From Gaiellasilicea sp035525905 (GTDB lineage: Bacteria; Actinomycetota; Thermoleophilia; Gaiellales; Gaiellaceae): a stretch of 5,899 bases of DNA. Below, one piece after another: positions 1-5,517 of the stretch. Numbering within the stretch: the first letter of the stretch is position 1; each line of letters starts with the position of its first letter. The stretch covers positions 1 through 5,899 of the forward strand of contig DATLDK010000145.1 in assembly GCA_035525905.1 (NCBI GenBank). The letters are read 5' to 3'. The position numbers and the translations under genes were made by a program. The notes below the pieces were generated by a model. That model was not told the DNA's origin. It saw only the letters and a list, made by a program, of their open reading frames with translations, and did no database searches.

Positions 1-1466
1 CGGAGCGCGAGCAGATCGCTGTCGAGGTCGCCGCCGCCGACGAGATGGGCACGGAAGCGCCGGTGCAGCTCCGCGTCGAAGTGCTCGGCCGCCAGCTCCG
101 CGAGCAGCTTCACGAGCCCGGGATGCGCAACGCAGGCGGCAAGCGCGTTGCGTTCGAGACGCTCACCTTTCTCCAGCAGCTTGGGCGAGAGCTCCTCCGT
201 CAGGGTGCGGACACCGCCCTTCGGCGTCAATCCGGAAAGCGTCTCCTTTGGCAGGCTCAGCCTGCCCGCCAGCACGCGAAGCGCGTCCTGCCACTCGGGG
301 GAGTCTTCGTGGGCCTGAAGGATCTCGCGGCAGCGAACGAAGGCCTCCTGCCGATCCGGGGTGCGATCGAGCTCCAGACGGACGCGGTAGACGATGTAAC
401 TCTCGGCTCCCCCGAGGCGCGCCTCGAATCCCGCGGGCGCGTCCGCCGGGTCCTGCCCCTTGGGCAGCGTCACGATGCGGACGTCGAAGCCGAGCGAGGT
501 CGCGAGCTCCATCCCCCGCAGCGTCGCCTCTTCTCCTGCCGCGTCGGAGTCGAAGCAGAGGTAGAGCCGACGTGTCAGCCGTTGCAGCTCCTTGAGCTGA
601 CGCTCGGTCAATGCGGTCCCCATCGATGCGACGACCGGCTCGAAGCCGGCCTGGCGCAAGGCGATCACGTCGGTGTTCCCCTCGACGACGACGGCACGCT
701 CCTGCTTTGCGATCGCCGTCCGTGCCAGGTGGAGGCCATAGAGGATCGCCGACTTGTGGAAGAGCTCACCCTCAGGGGAGTTGACGTACTTGCCGCGAAG
801 CGGATCGTCCTCGCTGAGCTTCCGCGCCTGGAAGCCGACGATTCGGCCGCGGGCGTCGGCCAGGGGGAACATCAGGCGCGGCGGGAAGTAGTCGTTCCCG
901 CGGGCGTTGGTGAGGCCGGCGCCCAGCAGCTCCTCGCGCGTGAAGCCCTTCTGCTGGGCCTTTTGGGCGAGGCCGCTGCCCGGCGAGAGACCGAGCTTGA
1001 ACTCGCGGCAGATCGGCTCGCCGAGCCCGCGACTTTCCAGGTATTTCCGCACCGGGCCTCCCGCGGTGGACTCCCAGAGGTGGCGCTCGTAGAACGAGGC
1101 GGCCTGCTCGAGCACGGCGTGGAGCCGATCTCGCCGCTTGCGTGACTCCTCCAGCTGAGGGGAAGTCTCCTCGTACTCGAGCGTGACGCGGAAGCGCTCC
1201 GCAAGCCACTCGACGGCGCCGGCGAAGTCGAGGCTTTCGGTCTCGCGGACGAAGGTGATCACGTCTCCGCCCTTGCCGCAGCCGAAGCAGTGGTAGAGCT
1301 TGTCGGCCGGATTGACGGAGAAGCTCGGGGTCCGCTCCTCGTGGAAGGGGCAGCGGCCGGAGTAGCGGGCGCCCGCCTTCCGCAGGGACGTGCGGCCCGA
1401 GACGACCTCGACCATGTCCGCAGCCGCGACGACCTCCCTCACCGACGATTCCTTGATGCGCGCCAC
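1..1466 (-). CDS. dnaG: DNA primase DnaG (C-terminus cut by window edge)
   Basis: DnaG synthesises the short RNA primers for lagging-strand and restart replication, working with the DnaB helicase. I translated the minus strand from a GTG at 1466-1464 and found 488 uninterrupted codons to the window edge; the family usually has about 600 residues, so much of the helicase-binding C-terminal domain lies outside. The N-terminus (ARIKESSVREVV) is typical. The CHC2 zinc finger has ligands C39, H42, C60 and C63. The catalytic core spans roughly 120-255, with FPPRLMFPL and GFQARKL blocks. The TOPRIM domain carries E262 (in VVEGNTD) and D306/D308 (in CFDSDAAG), almost the same spacing as E265/D309/D311 in E. 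coli. The residue after EG is Asn, where Tyr is commoner. The GTG shares its G with the TAG stop of dgt. I see no Shine-Dalgarno and no TANNNT at leaderless spacing, so translational coupling to dgt is inferred. Confidence 0.97.
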   Translation of the reverse strand, partial: MARIKESSVREVVAAADMVEVVSGRTSLRKAGARYSGRCPFHEERTPSFSVNPADKLYHCFGCGKGGDVITFVRETESLDFAGAVEWLAERFRVTLEYEETSPQLEESRKRRDRLHAVLEQAASFYERHLWESTAGGPVRKYLESRGLGEPICREFKLGLSPGSGLAQKAQQKGFTREELLGAGLTNARGNDYFPPRLMFPLADARGRIVGFQARKLSEDDPLRGKYVNSPEGELFHKSAILYGLHLARTAIAKQERAVVVEGNTDVIALRQAGFEPVVASMGTALTERQLKELQRLTRRLYLCFDSDAAGEEATLRGMELATSLGFDVRIVTLPKGQDPADAPAGFEARLGGAESYIVYRVRLELDRTPDRQEAFVRCREILQAHEDSPEWQDALRVLAGRLSLPKETLSGLTPKGGVRTLTEELSPKLLEKGERLERNALAACVAHPGLVKLLAELAAEHFDAELHRRFRAHLVGGGDLDSDLLAL

Positions 1467-2419
1467 TAGATCGACTCAGCGTACGACAGCGCAAAGCGGT
1501 CGGTCATCCCGGAGATGAAATCGCGAATCTCCTCCTCGGAGTCTCCGCGTGAGACCAGGTGGTCGAAGATCGTCGTGATCGTCGCGTAGGCACGGTCGTG
1601 CTCGCCGCGGGCGTGCTCCCCGAGGTACACCCGCTCGAACATGAACGACCGGAGCGAGAGCATGGCGGTGCCGACCTCCTCGCTCTGCACGATGTCGCCG
1701 GCGACCTCTGAGCTCTCGATCAGGTCGTGTACGAGCGTGTCGATCCGGGTCGAGCCACGGTCGCCGAGCAGCTCGAGCTCGGCGCGCGGAAGGTCGTCGG
1801 GCGTGAGCAGCCCCCAGCGGATCGCGTCGTCGATGTCGTGGTTGATGTATGCGACGCGATCGACGAGCCGGACGATCTTTCCCTCGAGCGTCCGCGGCTC
1901 CTGCTCGCCCGTATGCCTGAGAATGCCGTCTCGGACCTCGGCCGTCAGGTTCAGTGTTTCCGCGATGCGCAGCGACTGCTCGTTGTGGCGGAAGCCGGTG
2001 CCGAAGCGCTCGCGCAGGCAGCGGTCGAGCTGGTCCTCGCCGGCGTGGCCGAAGGGCGGATGCCCGGTGTCGTGCCCGAGGCCGATCGCCTCGGTGAGGT
2101 CCTCGTTCAACCGCAGCGCGCGGGCGACGACGCGTGCAATGCCGGTCGTCTCGAGCGTGTGTGTGATCCGGGTCCGGTAGTGGTCGCCTGCCGGGTCGAT
2201 GAAGACCTGTGTCTTCCCCTTCAGGCGGCGGAACGGCTTGGAATGGACGATGCGGTCGCGGTCGCGCTGGAAGGGCGTGCGGATGCCGCACCCCTCCTCC
2301 TCGCGCAGGCGGCCGAGCGTCTCGTAGGAGCGGAAGGCGAGCGGCGAGAGCGACCGCGCCTCCTCCGCGCGGACGCGCGCCTCGAAGGCATCGGCGATTC
2401 GTCCGGCCAGCTCCGGCAT
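1466..2419 (-). CDS. dgt: Deoxyguanosinetriphosphate triphosphohydrolase-like protein (HD domain)
   Basis: This is a 317-residue cytosolic HD-superfamily hydrolase of the dGTPase-like group, which cleaves dNTPs to the nucleoside and inorganic triphosphate and so helps set dNTP pools. The family signatures are all visible: RTPFQRDRDRIVHSKPFRRL at 47-66, RTRITHTLE at 82-90 with metal ligand H87, GHDTGHPPFGHAGE at 115-128 with the H116-D117 pair, and DRVAYINHDIDD at 187-198, which holds the last metal-ligand aspartate. It is short for the family but lacks no core motif. The ATG lies 9 bases after the SDR stop codon. There is no Shine-Dalgarno, but TAGCCT sits exactly at -12 to -7. The dgt-dnaG neighbourhood, which recurs in actinobacteria, supports the call. 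Preference for dGTP over other dNTPs cannot be read from sequence. Confidence 0.95.
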   Translation of the reverse strand: MPELAGRIADAFEARVRAEEARSLSPLAFRSYETLGRLREEEGCGIRTPFQRDRDRIVHSKPFRRLKGKTQVFIDPAGDHYRTRITHTLETTGIARVVARALRLNEDLTEAIGLGHDTGHPPFGHAGEDQLDRCLRERFGTGFRHNEQSLRIAETLNLTAEVRDGILRHTGEQEPRTLEGKIVRLVDRVAYINHDIDDAIRWGLLTPDDLPRAELELLGDRGSTRIDTLVHDLIESSEVAGDIVQSEEVGTAMLSLRSFMFERVYLGEHARGEHDRAYATITTIFDHLVSRGDSEEEIRDFISGMTDRFALSYAESI

Positions 2420-2425
2420 GAAGCC

Positions 2426-2431
2426 AGGCTA
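2426..2431 (-). promoter_or_regulatory. Putative leaderless -10 box for dgt (TAGCCT)
   Basis: On the minus strand TAGCCT lies at -12 to -7 relative to the dgt ATG and fits the actinobacterial TANNNT -10 consensus. Transcription would start at the A of the ATG. The first three bases are the TAG stop codon of the SDR gene. I see no -35 match. This would give dgt-dnaG a transcript of its own in addition to read-through from the SDR gene. It is inferred from position and motif only. Confidence 0.5.
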
Positions 2432-3181
2432 GATGATGATCGCGACGGTGCCGCCATCGGCAGACCACGCGGCGCCGGTGACGTACGAGGCCCGCTCGGA
2501 GGCCAGGAACGCGATCACGGCGCCGATCTCCTCCGGCCCAGCGAGGCGGCCGAGTGGCCTGCCGGCGCCGACCTTGGCCAGGACGGCCTCACGGTCGCCA
2601 CCCTGCTGGTCTGCCAGGCCGCCCTCGTCCAGCCAGGCCGCGGTCGCGGTCGGTCCCGGGGTGACGGCGTTGCAGCGGATCCCCTCGCCGGCGTACGCGT
2701 CGGCGACCAACCGGGAGAGCGACAGCACCGCCGCCTTCGTGACCGAGTAGTGCGGCATCCCGACAGACGGCCGCTTGCCCGCGGTAGAGGACACGTTCAC
2801 GATCGACCCGCGCGACGCGCGCAGGTGCGGCAGCGCGGCCCGGATCGCACGGACGTAGCTCATCACGTTCAGCTCCCACATCGCGGACCATTCTTCGTCG
2901 GCCACGTCCTCGAAGCGCGCCTGGACCGCGAAGCCGACGTTGTTGACGAGCACGTCGAGCCCGCCGAGGGCCACCGCAGCAGCCCCTACCACCGTGGCTG
3001 GAGCGTCCGGCTCGGAGAGGTCGGCACGGACGTGCAGCGCCTCGCCGATCCCCGGCGCGTCGCCGCGGCCGCTCGTAACGACGCGCGCGCCTTCGCCGAC
3101 CAGGATCCGCGCTGTCTCGAGCCCGATCCCGCCCGTCGACCCGCTCACGAGGCACGCCTTCCCGCTCAGGCCGAGATCCAT
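2429..3181 (-). CDS. Short-chain dehydrogenase/reductase (SDR family oxidoreductase)
   Basis: This is a 250-residue classical SDR, the usual length for the family, and should be a cytosolic NAD(P)H-dependent oxidoreductase. The Rossmann cofactor motif is SGSTGGIG at 13-20, and R39 after the second strand (VVTSGR) hints at NADPH preference. NNVG is at 80-83 in place of the usual NNAG. N105, S132, Y145 and K149 form the catalytic tetrad, within NVSS and YSVTK contexts. The PG motif is at P174-G175, and the C-terminus has YVTGAAWSADGG. The best general comparison is FabG-like 3-oxoacyl reductases, but the fold covers many substrates and I assign none. The ATG sits only 19 bp from the divergent phosphatase gene. 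It is first in a run with dgt and dnaG, probably co-transcribed at least in part. No metabolic link to replication is evident. Confidence 0.93.
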   Translation of the reverse strand: MDLGLSGKACLVSGSTGGIGLETARILVGEGARVVTSGRGDAPGIGEALHVRADLSEPDAPATVVGAAAVALGGLDVLVNNVGFAVQARFEDVADEEWSAMWELNVMSYVRAIRAALPHLRASRGSIVNVSSTAGKRPSVGMPHYSVTKAAVLSLSRLVADAYAGEGIRCNAVTPGPTATAAWLDEGGLADQQGGDREAVLAKVGAGRPLGRLAGPEEIGAVIAFLASERASYVTGAAWSADGGTVAIII

Positions 3182-3188
3182 GGGCGGC

Positions 3189-3194
3189 TAGCTT
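3189..3194 (+). promoter_or_regulatory. Putative leaderless -10 box for the phosphatase gene (TAGCTT)
   Basis: TAGCTT lies at exactly -12 to -7 of the ATG at 3201 and fits TANNNT. The transcript would begin at the start codon. The whole divergent gap is 19 bp, so any leader must be very short or absent, which supports this reading. The same hexamer at the same spacing precedes the M48 protease gene. Confidence 0.55.
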
Positions 3195-3195
3195 A
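3190..3195 (-). promoter_or_regulatory. Putative -10 box for the SDR gene (TAAGCT)
   Basis: TAAGCT on the minus strand ends 8 bases before the SDR ATG. It fits TANNNT and would start transcription at or within a few bases of the start codon. It overlaps the opposite-strand hexamer at 3189-3194 by five base pairs. No -35 hexamer or Shine-Dalgarno is apparent. The spacing is slightly longer than ideal, so confidence is moderate. Confidence 0.42.
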
Positions 3196-3200
3196 GATGC

Positions 3201-3731
3201 ATGACGACGCTCCTCCTGGCCCGACACGGCGAGACCGATTGGAACCGCGAGTTCCGCATCCAGGGCTCCTCCGACATCGAGCTGAACGACCTCGGCCGCG
3301 CGCAGGCGCACGCACTGGCGCAGGAGCTGGAGCACGTCGACCTGGATGCCATCTACTCCAGCGATCTCAGCCGCGCACGCCAGACTGCGACGGCGGTCGC
3401 CGCCCTCCACGGACTCGAGATCGGCTTCGACGCACGCCTGCGCGAGAGGTCGTTCGGCAGCTGGGAAGGCCTGACGCGCGAGGACGTCGCGGCGCTGCCC
3501 GAGGGTTCCGAGCACGACGGCGAGACCGACGAGGAGGTCCGCGAACGGGTGCTGGAAGCCGTGCAGGCCATCGCCGACGCGCACCCCGGCGAGCAGGTGC
3601 TCGTCGTCTCCCACGGGGGCGCGTTGAACGCTCTCTGGCACCACGCCCTCGGCGAGCGAGTGGAGCGTTGGGCGAACTGCGCGGTCTACAAGCTGGCCCT
3701 GCGGGACGGCGCATACGTGGCAGTAGACTGA
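3201..3731 (+). CDS. Histidine phosphatase family protein (phosphoglycerate mutase-like)
   Basis: This 176-residue protein belongs to the histidine phosphatase (phosphoglycerate mutase-like) superfamily, which hydrolyses phosphoesters through a phosphohistidine. The signature LARHGETDWN starts at residue 6, with R8, nucleophile H9 and R58 (in SSDLSRARQT). E82 in LRERSFGSWEG is the likely proton donor, and the second catalytic histidine is H138 in VVSHGG. The start fits well because the family N-terminus begins just before the first strand and RHG motif. No signal peptide is visible, so it is probably cytosolic. Members include alpha-ribazole phosphatases, GpmB-like enzymes and sugar-phosphate phosphatases. 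The short length argues against a cofactor-dependent glycolytic mutase of about 250 residues. The substrate is unknown, and nothing nearby suggests cobalamin synthesis. The next gene starts 7 bases downstream. Confidence 0.94.
   Translation: MTTLLLARHGETDWNREFRIQGSSDIELNDLGRAQAHALAQELEHVDLDAIYSSDLSRARQTATAVAALHGLEIGFDARLRERSFGSWEGLTREDVAALPEGSEHDGETDEEVRERVLEAVQAIADAHPGEQVLVVSHGGALNALWHHALGERVERWANCAVYKLALRDGAYVAVD
3724..3729 (+). promoter_or_regulatory. Weak candidate -10 box for the 88-residue protein gene (TAGACT)
   Basis: TAGACT spans the last codons of the phosphatase gene and the T of its TGA stop. It ends 9 bases before the GTG at 3739, longer than the ideal 6-7, so a leader of a few bases or no function is possible. 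The same hexamer precedes the GNAT gene at closer spacing. Co-transcription with the phosphatase is an equally good explanation. Confidence 0.25.
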
Positions 3732-3738
3732 GCGGCCG

Positions 3739-4005
3739 GTGGACGACTACACCAACAAGTACAAGGGCGAGCAGATCGAGGTCGCGCTCTTCGGCGGCGA
3801 GTATCAGGAGGGCGTGCTCACCGCGTACTGCTCGATCGAGGACGTCCCTCACATCGAGCTGAACGGCCACATCCTCGTGCCGTTGCAGAACGTCGCCTCA
3901 CTCCACTGCTCGAGCCGCTGCGACGCTCCGGAACCGGACTGGCCGCCGCGCGGCCTGAGCGAGGACGATCGCGACGGCGACGGCCTCGGCGACGACGACT
4001 CCTAG
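3739..4005 (+). CDS. Uncharacterised 88-residue protein with compact beta-rich core and acidic tail
   Basis: I do not recognise this gene. It starts at a GTG 7 bases after the phosphatase stop and ends 9 bases before the M48 gene, so it fits the gap neatly. Residues 9-56 look like a small beta-barrel: alternating strands with turns at FGGEY, EDVPH and ELNGH, ending VPLQNVASLH. The pattern of GEQIEV, GVLTAY and a closing hydrophobic strand recalls Sm-like or other small RNA- or ligand-binding barrels, but this is only resemblance. A CxxxC pair (C57, C61) follows, then a Pro-rich linker and a very acidic tail at 74-88. The tail contains DRDGDGLGD, which matches the DxDxDGxxD calcium-loop pattern. 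No signal peptide or membrane helix is present. The upstream GTG has no Shine-Dalgarno. That the gene is real is supported by tight spacing and sensible protein composition. Confidence 0.75.
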   Translation: MDDYTNKYKGEQIEVALFGGEYQEGVLTAYCSIEDVPHIELNGHILVPLQNVASLHCSSRCDAPEPDWPPRGLSEDDRDGDGLGDDDS

Positions 4006-4008
4006 CTT
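4003..4008 (+). promoter_or_regulatory. Putative leaderless -10 box for the M48 protease gene (TAGCTT)
   Basis: TAGCTT is at -12 to -7 of the ATG at 4015, with the same hexamer and spacing as at 3189-3194. Its TAG is the stop codon of the 88-residue protein gene. The bases between the hexamer and the ATG are pyrimidine-rich and offer no Shine-Dalgarno, so a leaderless start is the simplest reading. Read-through from upstream is also possible. Confidence 0.52.
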
Positions 4009-4014
4009 TCCCTG

Positions 4015-4824
4015 ATGCGGCTCGCGGCCGCCTCGAACCTGGCGAAGGCCTGGCTCCTCGCGCTCGCGATCACCGGGTCGTTCGGCGCGGTCGGCTGGGG
4101 CCTCGGCGGCTACGAAGCTGCATCGCTTTTCGCGTTCTGCGCGCTCCTCGCCGAGGCTGCCGTCTACGCATACGCGGACCGTGCGTTGCTCGGGATGCTG
4201 GGCGCGCGCGAGTACGCGCTCGCCGAGGACCCGATCCTGCGCTCCACCGTCGACGCACTGTCGGCCAAGCTCAGGATCGTTCCGCCGAAGCTGTACGTGA
4301 TCCCGGACGGCTTCCCGCGCGCCCTTGCCGCCGGCCGCGGTCCGAGCGGGTCCTCGCTGGCGCTCTCGACCGGGCTGCTCGGAGCGTTGAGCGGGCCTCA
4401 ACTCGAGGCGGTGCTGGCGCACGAGCTTGCGCACGTGCGCAGCCGGGACGTGCTCGTCCAGACCTCGGCCGTGCTCCTGGCCGTCCTGCTGGTCGACTTC
4501 TCGCGACTGGGAGGCTGGTTCGAGCGCGCCCTCCTTGCCATCCTCGGTCCGGTCGCAGCGGCCTTCGTCCACTTGCTCCTCTCGCCCAAGCGCGAGCTTG
4601 CCGCCGACCGGGTGGCAGCCGGCCTCTGCGGATCCGCGGACGGGCTGGTCGAGGCTCTCGTGCGGCTCGATCGGGCCAGCGATCTGGTCTCCTTCGCCGC
4701 GAGCCCGGCGACGGAGCCTCTCTATACGGTCAACCCTTTCGCCGAGGAGGGGCTTGCGGCCCTCTTCGTCACTCATCCGCCGCTCGAGCGTCGGCTCGAC
4801 GCGCTACGCGGAGTCGCCGGGTAA
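4015..4824 (+). CDS. HtpX-like M48 family membrane zinc metalloprotease
   Basis: This 269-residue integral membrane protease resembles HtpX, a heat-shock zinc endopeptidase that degrades damaged membrane proteins with its active site on the cytosolic face. The zinc site is HELAH at 136-140 (ligands H136 and H140, catalytic E137), with third ligand E194 in SPKRELAADR. Two hydrophobic helices near 12-31 and 37-53 precede the catalytic domain. Two more hydrophobic stretches, near 146-161 and 172-189, lie between HELAH and the third ligand, as in HtpX. The C-terminal THPPLERRLDAL at 253-264 is a family hallmark. The substrate-cleft segment that usually reads close to NAFATGR is here PRALAAGR (101-108), so it is diverged, and I withhold the htpX symbol. 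The length is slightly below the usual 280-300. Its last 21 bases overlap the end of the opposing GNAT gene. Confidence 0.92.
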   Translation: MRLAAASNLAKAWLLALAITGSFGAVGWGLGGYEAASLFAFCALLAEAAVYAYADRALLGMLGAREYALAEDPILRSTVDALSAKLRIVPPKLYVIPDGFPRALAAGRGPSGSSLALSTGLLGALSGPQLEAVLAHELAHVRSRDVLVQTSAVLLAVLLVDFSRLGGWFERALLAILGPVAAAFVHLLLSPKRELAADRVAAGLCGSADGLVEALVRLDRASDLVSFAASPATEPLYTVNPFAEEGLAALFVTHPPLERRLDALRGVAG

Positions 4825-5343
4825 GAGCGACCACATGGTCACGTCACGGCGCTCGCCCCGCTGATCCAGCCACGCCCGCAGCACACCCTCGCGCGTGAAC
4901 CCGCACTTCTCGGCGACGCGCTCCGACGAGGCGTTCCCCGGAAGCGTGCCGAGCTGCATCCGCGGCAGCGCGAGCTCGTCGAATGCCCAGGAGCAAAGGA
5001 GCCGCACGGCGCGCGGGACATAGCCGTGGCCGCGGCGCTCCGGGGCCGCCCAATAGCCGAGCTCGCCGATGCTCCCGTGCACCCACAGCGTGATCGCCGC
5101 GGCCAACTCGCCGCTGGCGCGCTCGACGACCGCGAATGGCGCGGCGCCGTCAGCCCACGCCGACTCGCACCGGTCGATCCACGCCCGCGCGTCCGCCACC
5201 GAGTAGGGAGACGGAACCGTCGTCCAGCGGGCGGTCTCCGGGTCGTTGCACGCCGACACGATCGCCGGCACGTCCTCCGGGAGCCACGGCCGCAACCCGA
5301 CCAGCTCGTCGGCCAGCGGCGGGTCCGGAGGATGGAGCTCCAC
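4804..5343 (-). CDS. GNAT family N-acetyltransferase (RimJ/RimL-like)
   Basis: This 179-residue protein has the GNAT fold of the RimJ/RimL-like group, which transfers acetyl from acetyl-CoA to protein N-termini or small amines. The N-terminal LVGLRPWLPEDVPAI (14-28) is the usual first strand and helix. The ELGYWAAPERRGHGY segment (94-108) contains the acetyl-CoA pyrophosphate-binding RRGxGY loop. LGTLPGNASSERVAEKCGF at 131-149 is the motif B region typical of these enzymes, followed by GVLRAW and a final MWSLL strand. I chose the GTG at 5343 because a longer in-frame extension would run through the rRNA terminator and 5S gene, and because TAGACT lies 7 bases upstream. The gene follows the rRNA operon on the same strand but after its terminator, so it is probably separately transcribed. 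The substrate is unknown; a link to ribosomal protein acetylation is only a family analogy. Confidence 0.9.
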   Translation of the reverse strand: MELHPPDPPLADELVGLRPWLPEDVPAIVSACNDPETARWTTVPSPYSVADARAWIDRCESAWADGAAPFAVVERASGELAAAITLWVHGSIGELGYWAAPERRGHGYVPRAVRLLCSWAFDELALPRMQLGTLPGNASSERVAEKCGFTREGVLRAWLDQRGERRDVTMWSLLPGDSA

Positions 5344-5350
5344 CGCCCGT

Positions 5351-5356
5351 AGTCTA
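5351..5356 (-). promoter_or_regulatory. Putative leaderless -10 box for the GNAT gene (TAGACT)
   Basis: TAGACT on the minus strand is at -13 to -8 of the GTG at 5343 and matches TANNNT. No Shine-Dalgarno is apparent. With standard spacing, the -35 region would fall inside the rRNA terminator stem, where no clear -35 sequence is present. The motif also supports the GTG at 5343 as the start. Confidence 0.48.
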
Positions 5357-5361
5357 AGCGG

Positions 5362-5394
5362 CAAAGGAAGGAGGGCCGCTCTCGCGGCCCTCCT
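5362..5394 (-). terminator. Intrinsic terminator of the rRNA operon
   Basis: On the minus strand, a perfect 11-bp stem of AGGAGGGCCGC and GCGGCCCTCCT (5394-5384 with 5379-5369) encloses a GAGA tetraloop and is followed by TCCTTT. It begins 7 bases after the 5S 3' end. The U-tract is short and interrupted, as is common in GC-rich genomes, but the stem is strong and well placed. Confidence 0.9.
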
Positions 5395-5401
5395 GAGGTA
5401 A

Positions 5402-5517
5402 TTCGGCGGCGTCCTACTCTCCCGGGGGCTTGCGCCCCGAGTACCATCGGCGCTGTCGGGCTTAACTGCTCTGTTCGGAATGGGAAGAGGTGTACCCCCG
5501 ACGCTATGACCGCCGAA
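5402..5517 (-). rRNA. rrf: 5S ribosomal RNA
   Basis: The minus strand gives a 116-base 5S rRNA. The ends pair as a perfect 8-bp helix I: TTCGGCGG at 5517-5510 with CCGCCGAA at 5409-5402. The conserved core CCATTCCGAACAGAGCAG followed by TTAAGCCC is present, as is the 3' half with GATGGTACTC and GGGAGAGTAGGACG. It lies between the 23S gene and a terminator, the normal order in a bacterial operon. The ends are set by helix I and may differ by a base or two from the mature RNA. Confidence 0.97.

Noticed and set aside
45..1145. Long plus-strand open frame opposite dnaG
   Set aside because: Its product is a low-complexity Arg/Glu/Leu-rich string without motifs, while the minus strand encodes a full DnaG with zinc finger and TOPRIM. 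It is a GC-rich antisense shadow.
772..1494. 240-codon minus-strand frame over the start of dnaG
   Set aside because: It is a shifted frame of dnaG with Arg/Pro-rich content. The correct frame starts at the GTG at 1466 and carries all primase motifs.
1727..3196. 489-codon plus-strand open frame across dgt and the SDR gene
   Set aside because: It spans two well-supported opposite-strand genes and their junction, and shows no domain pattern. Long antisense frames are expected at this GC content.
3898..4776. 292-codon minus-strand frame opposite the M48 protease
   Set aside because: Its composition is Arg/Glu/Gly-rich with no motifs, and the plus strand has HELAH and other protease hallmarks.
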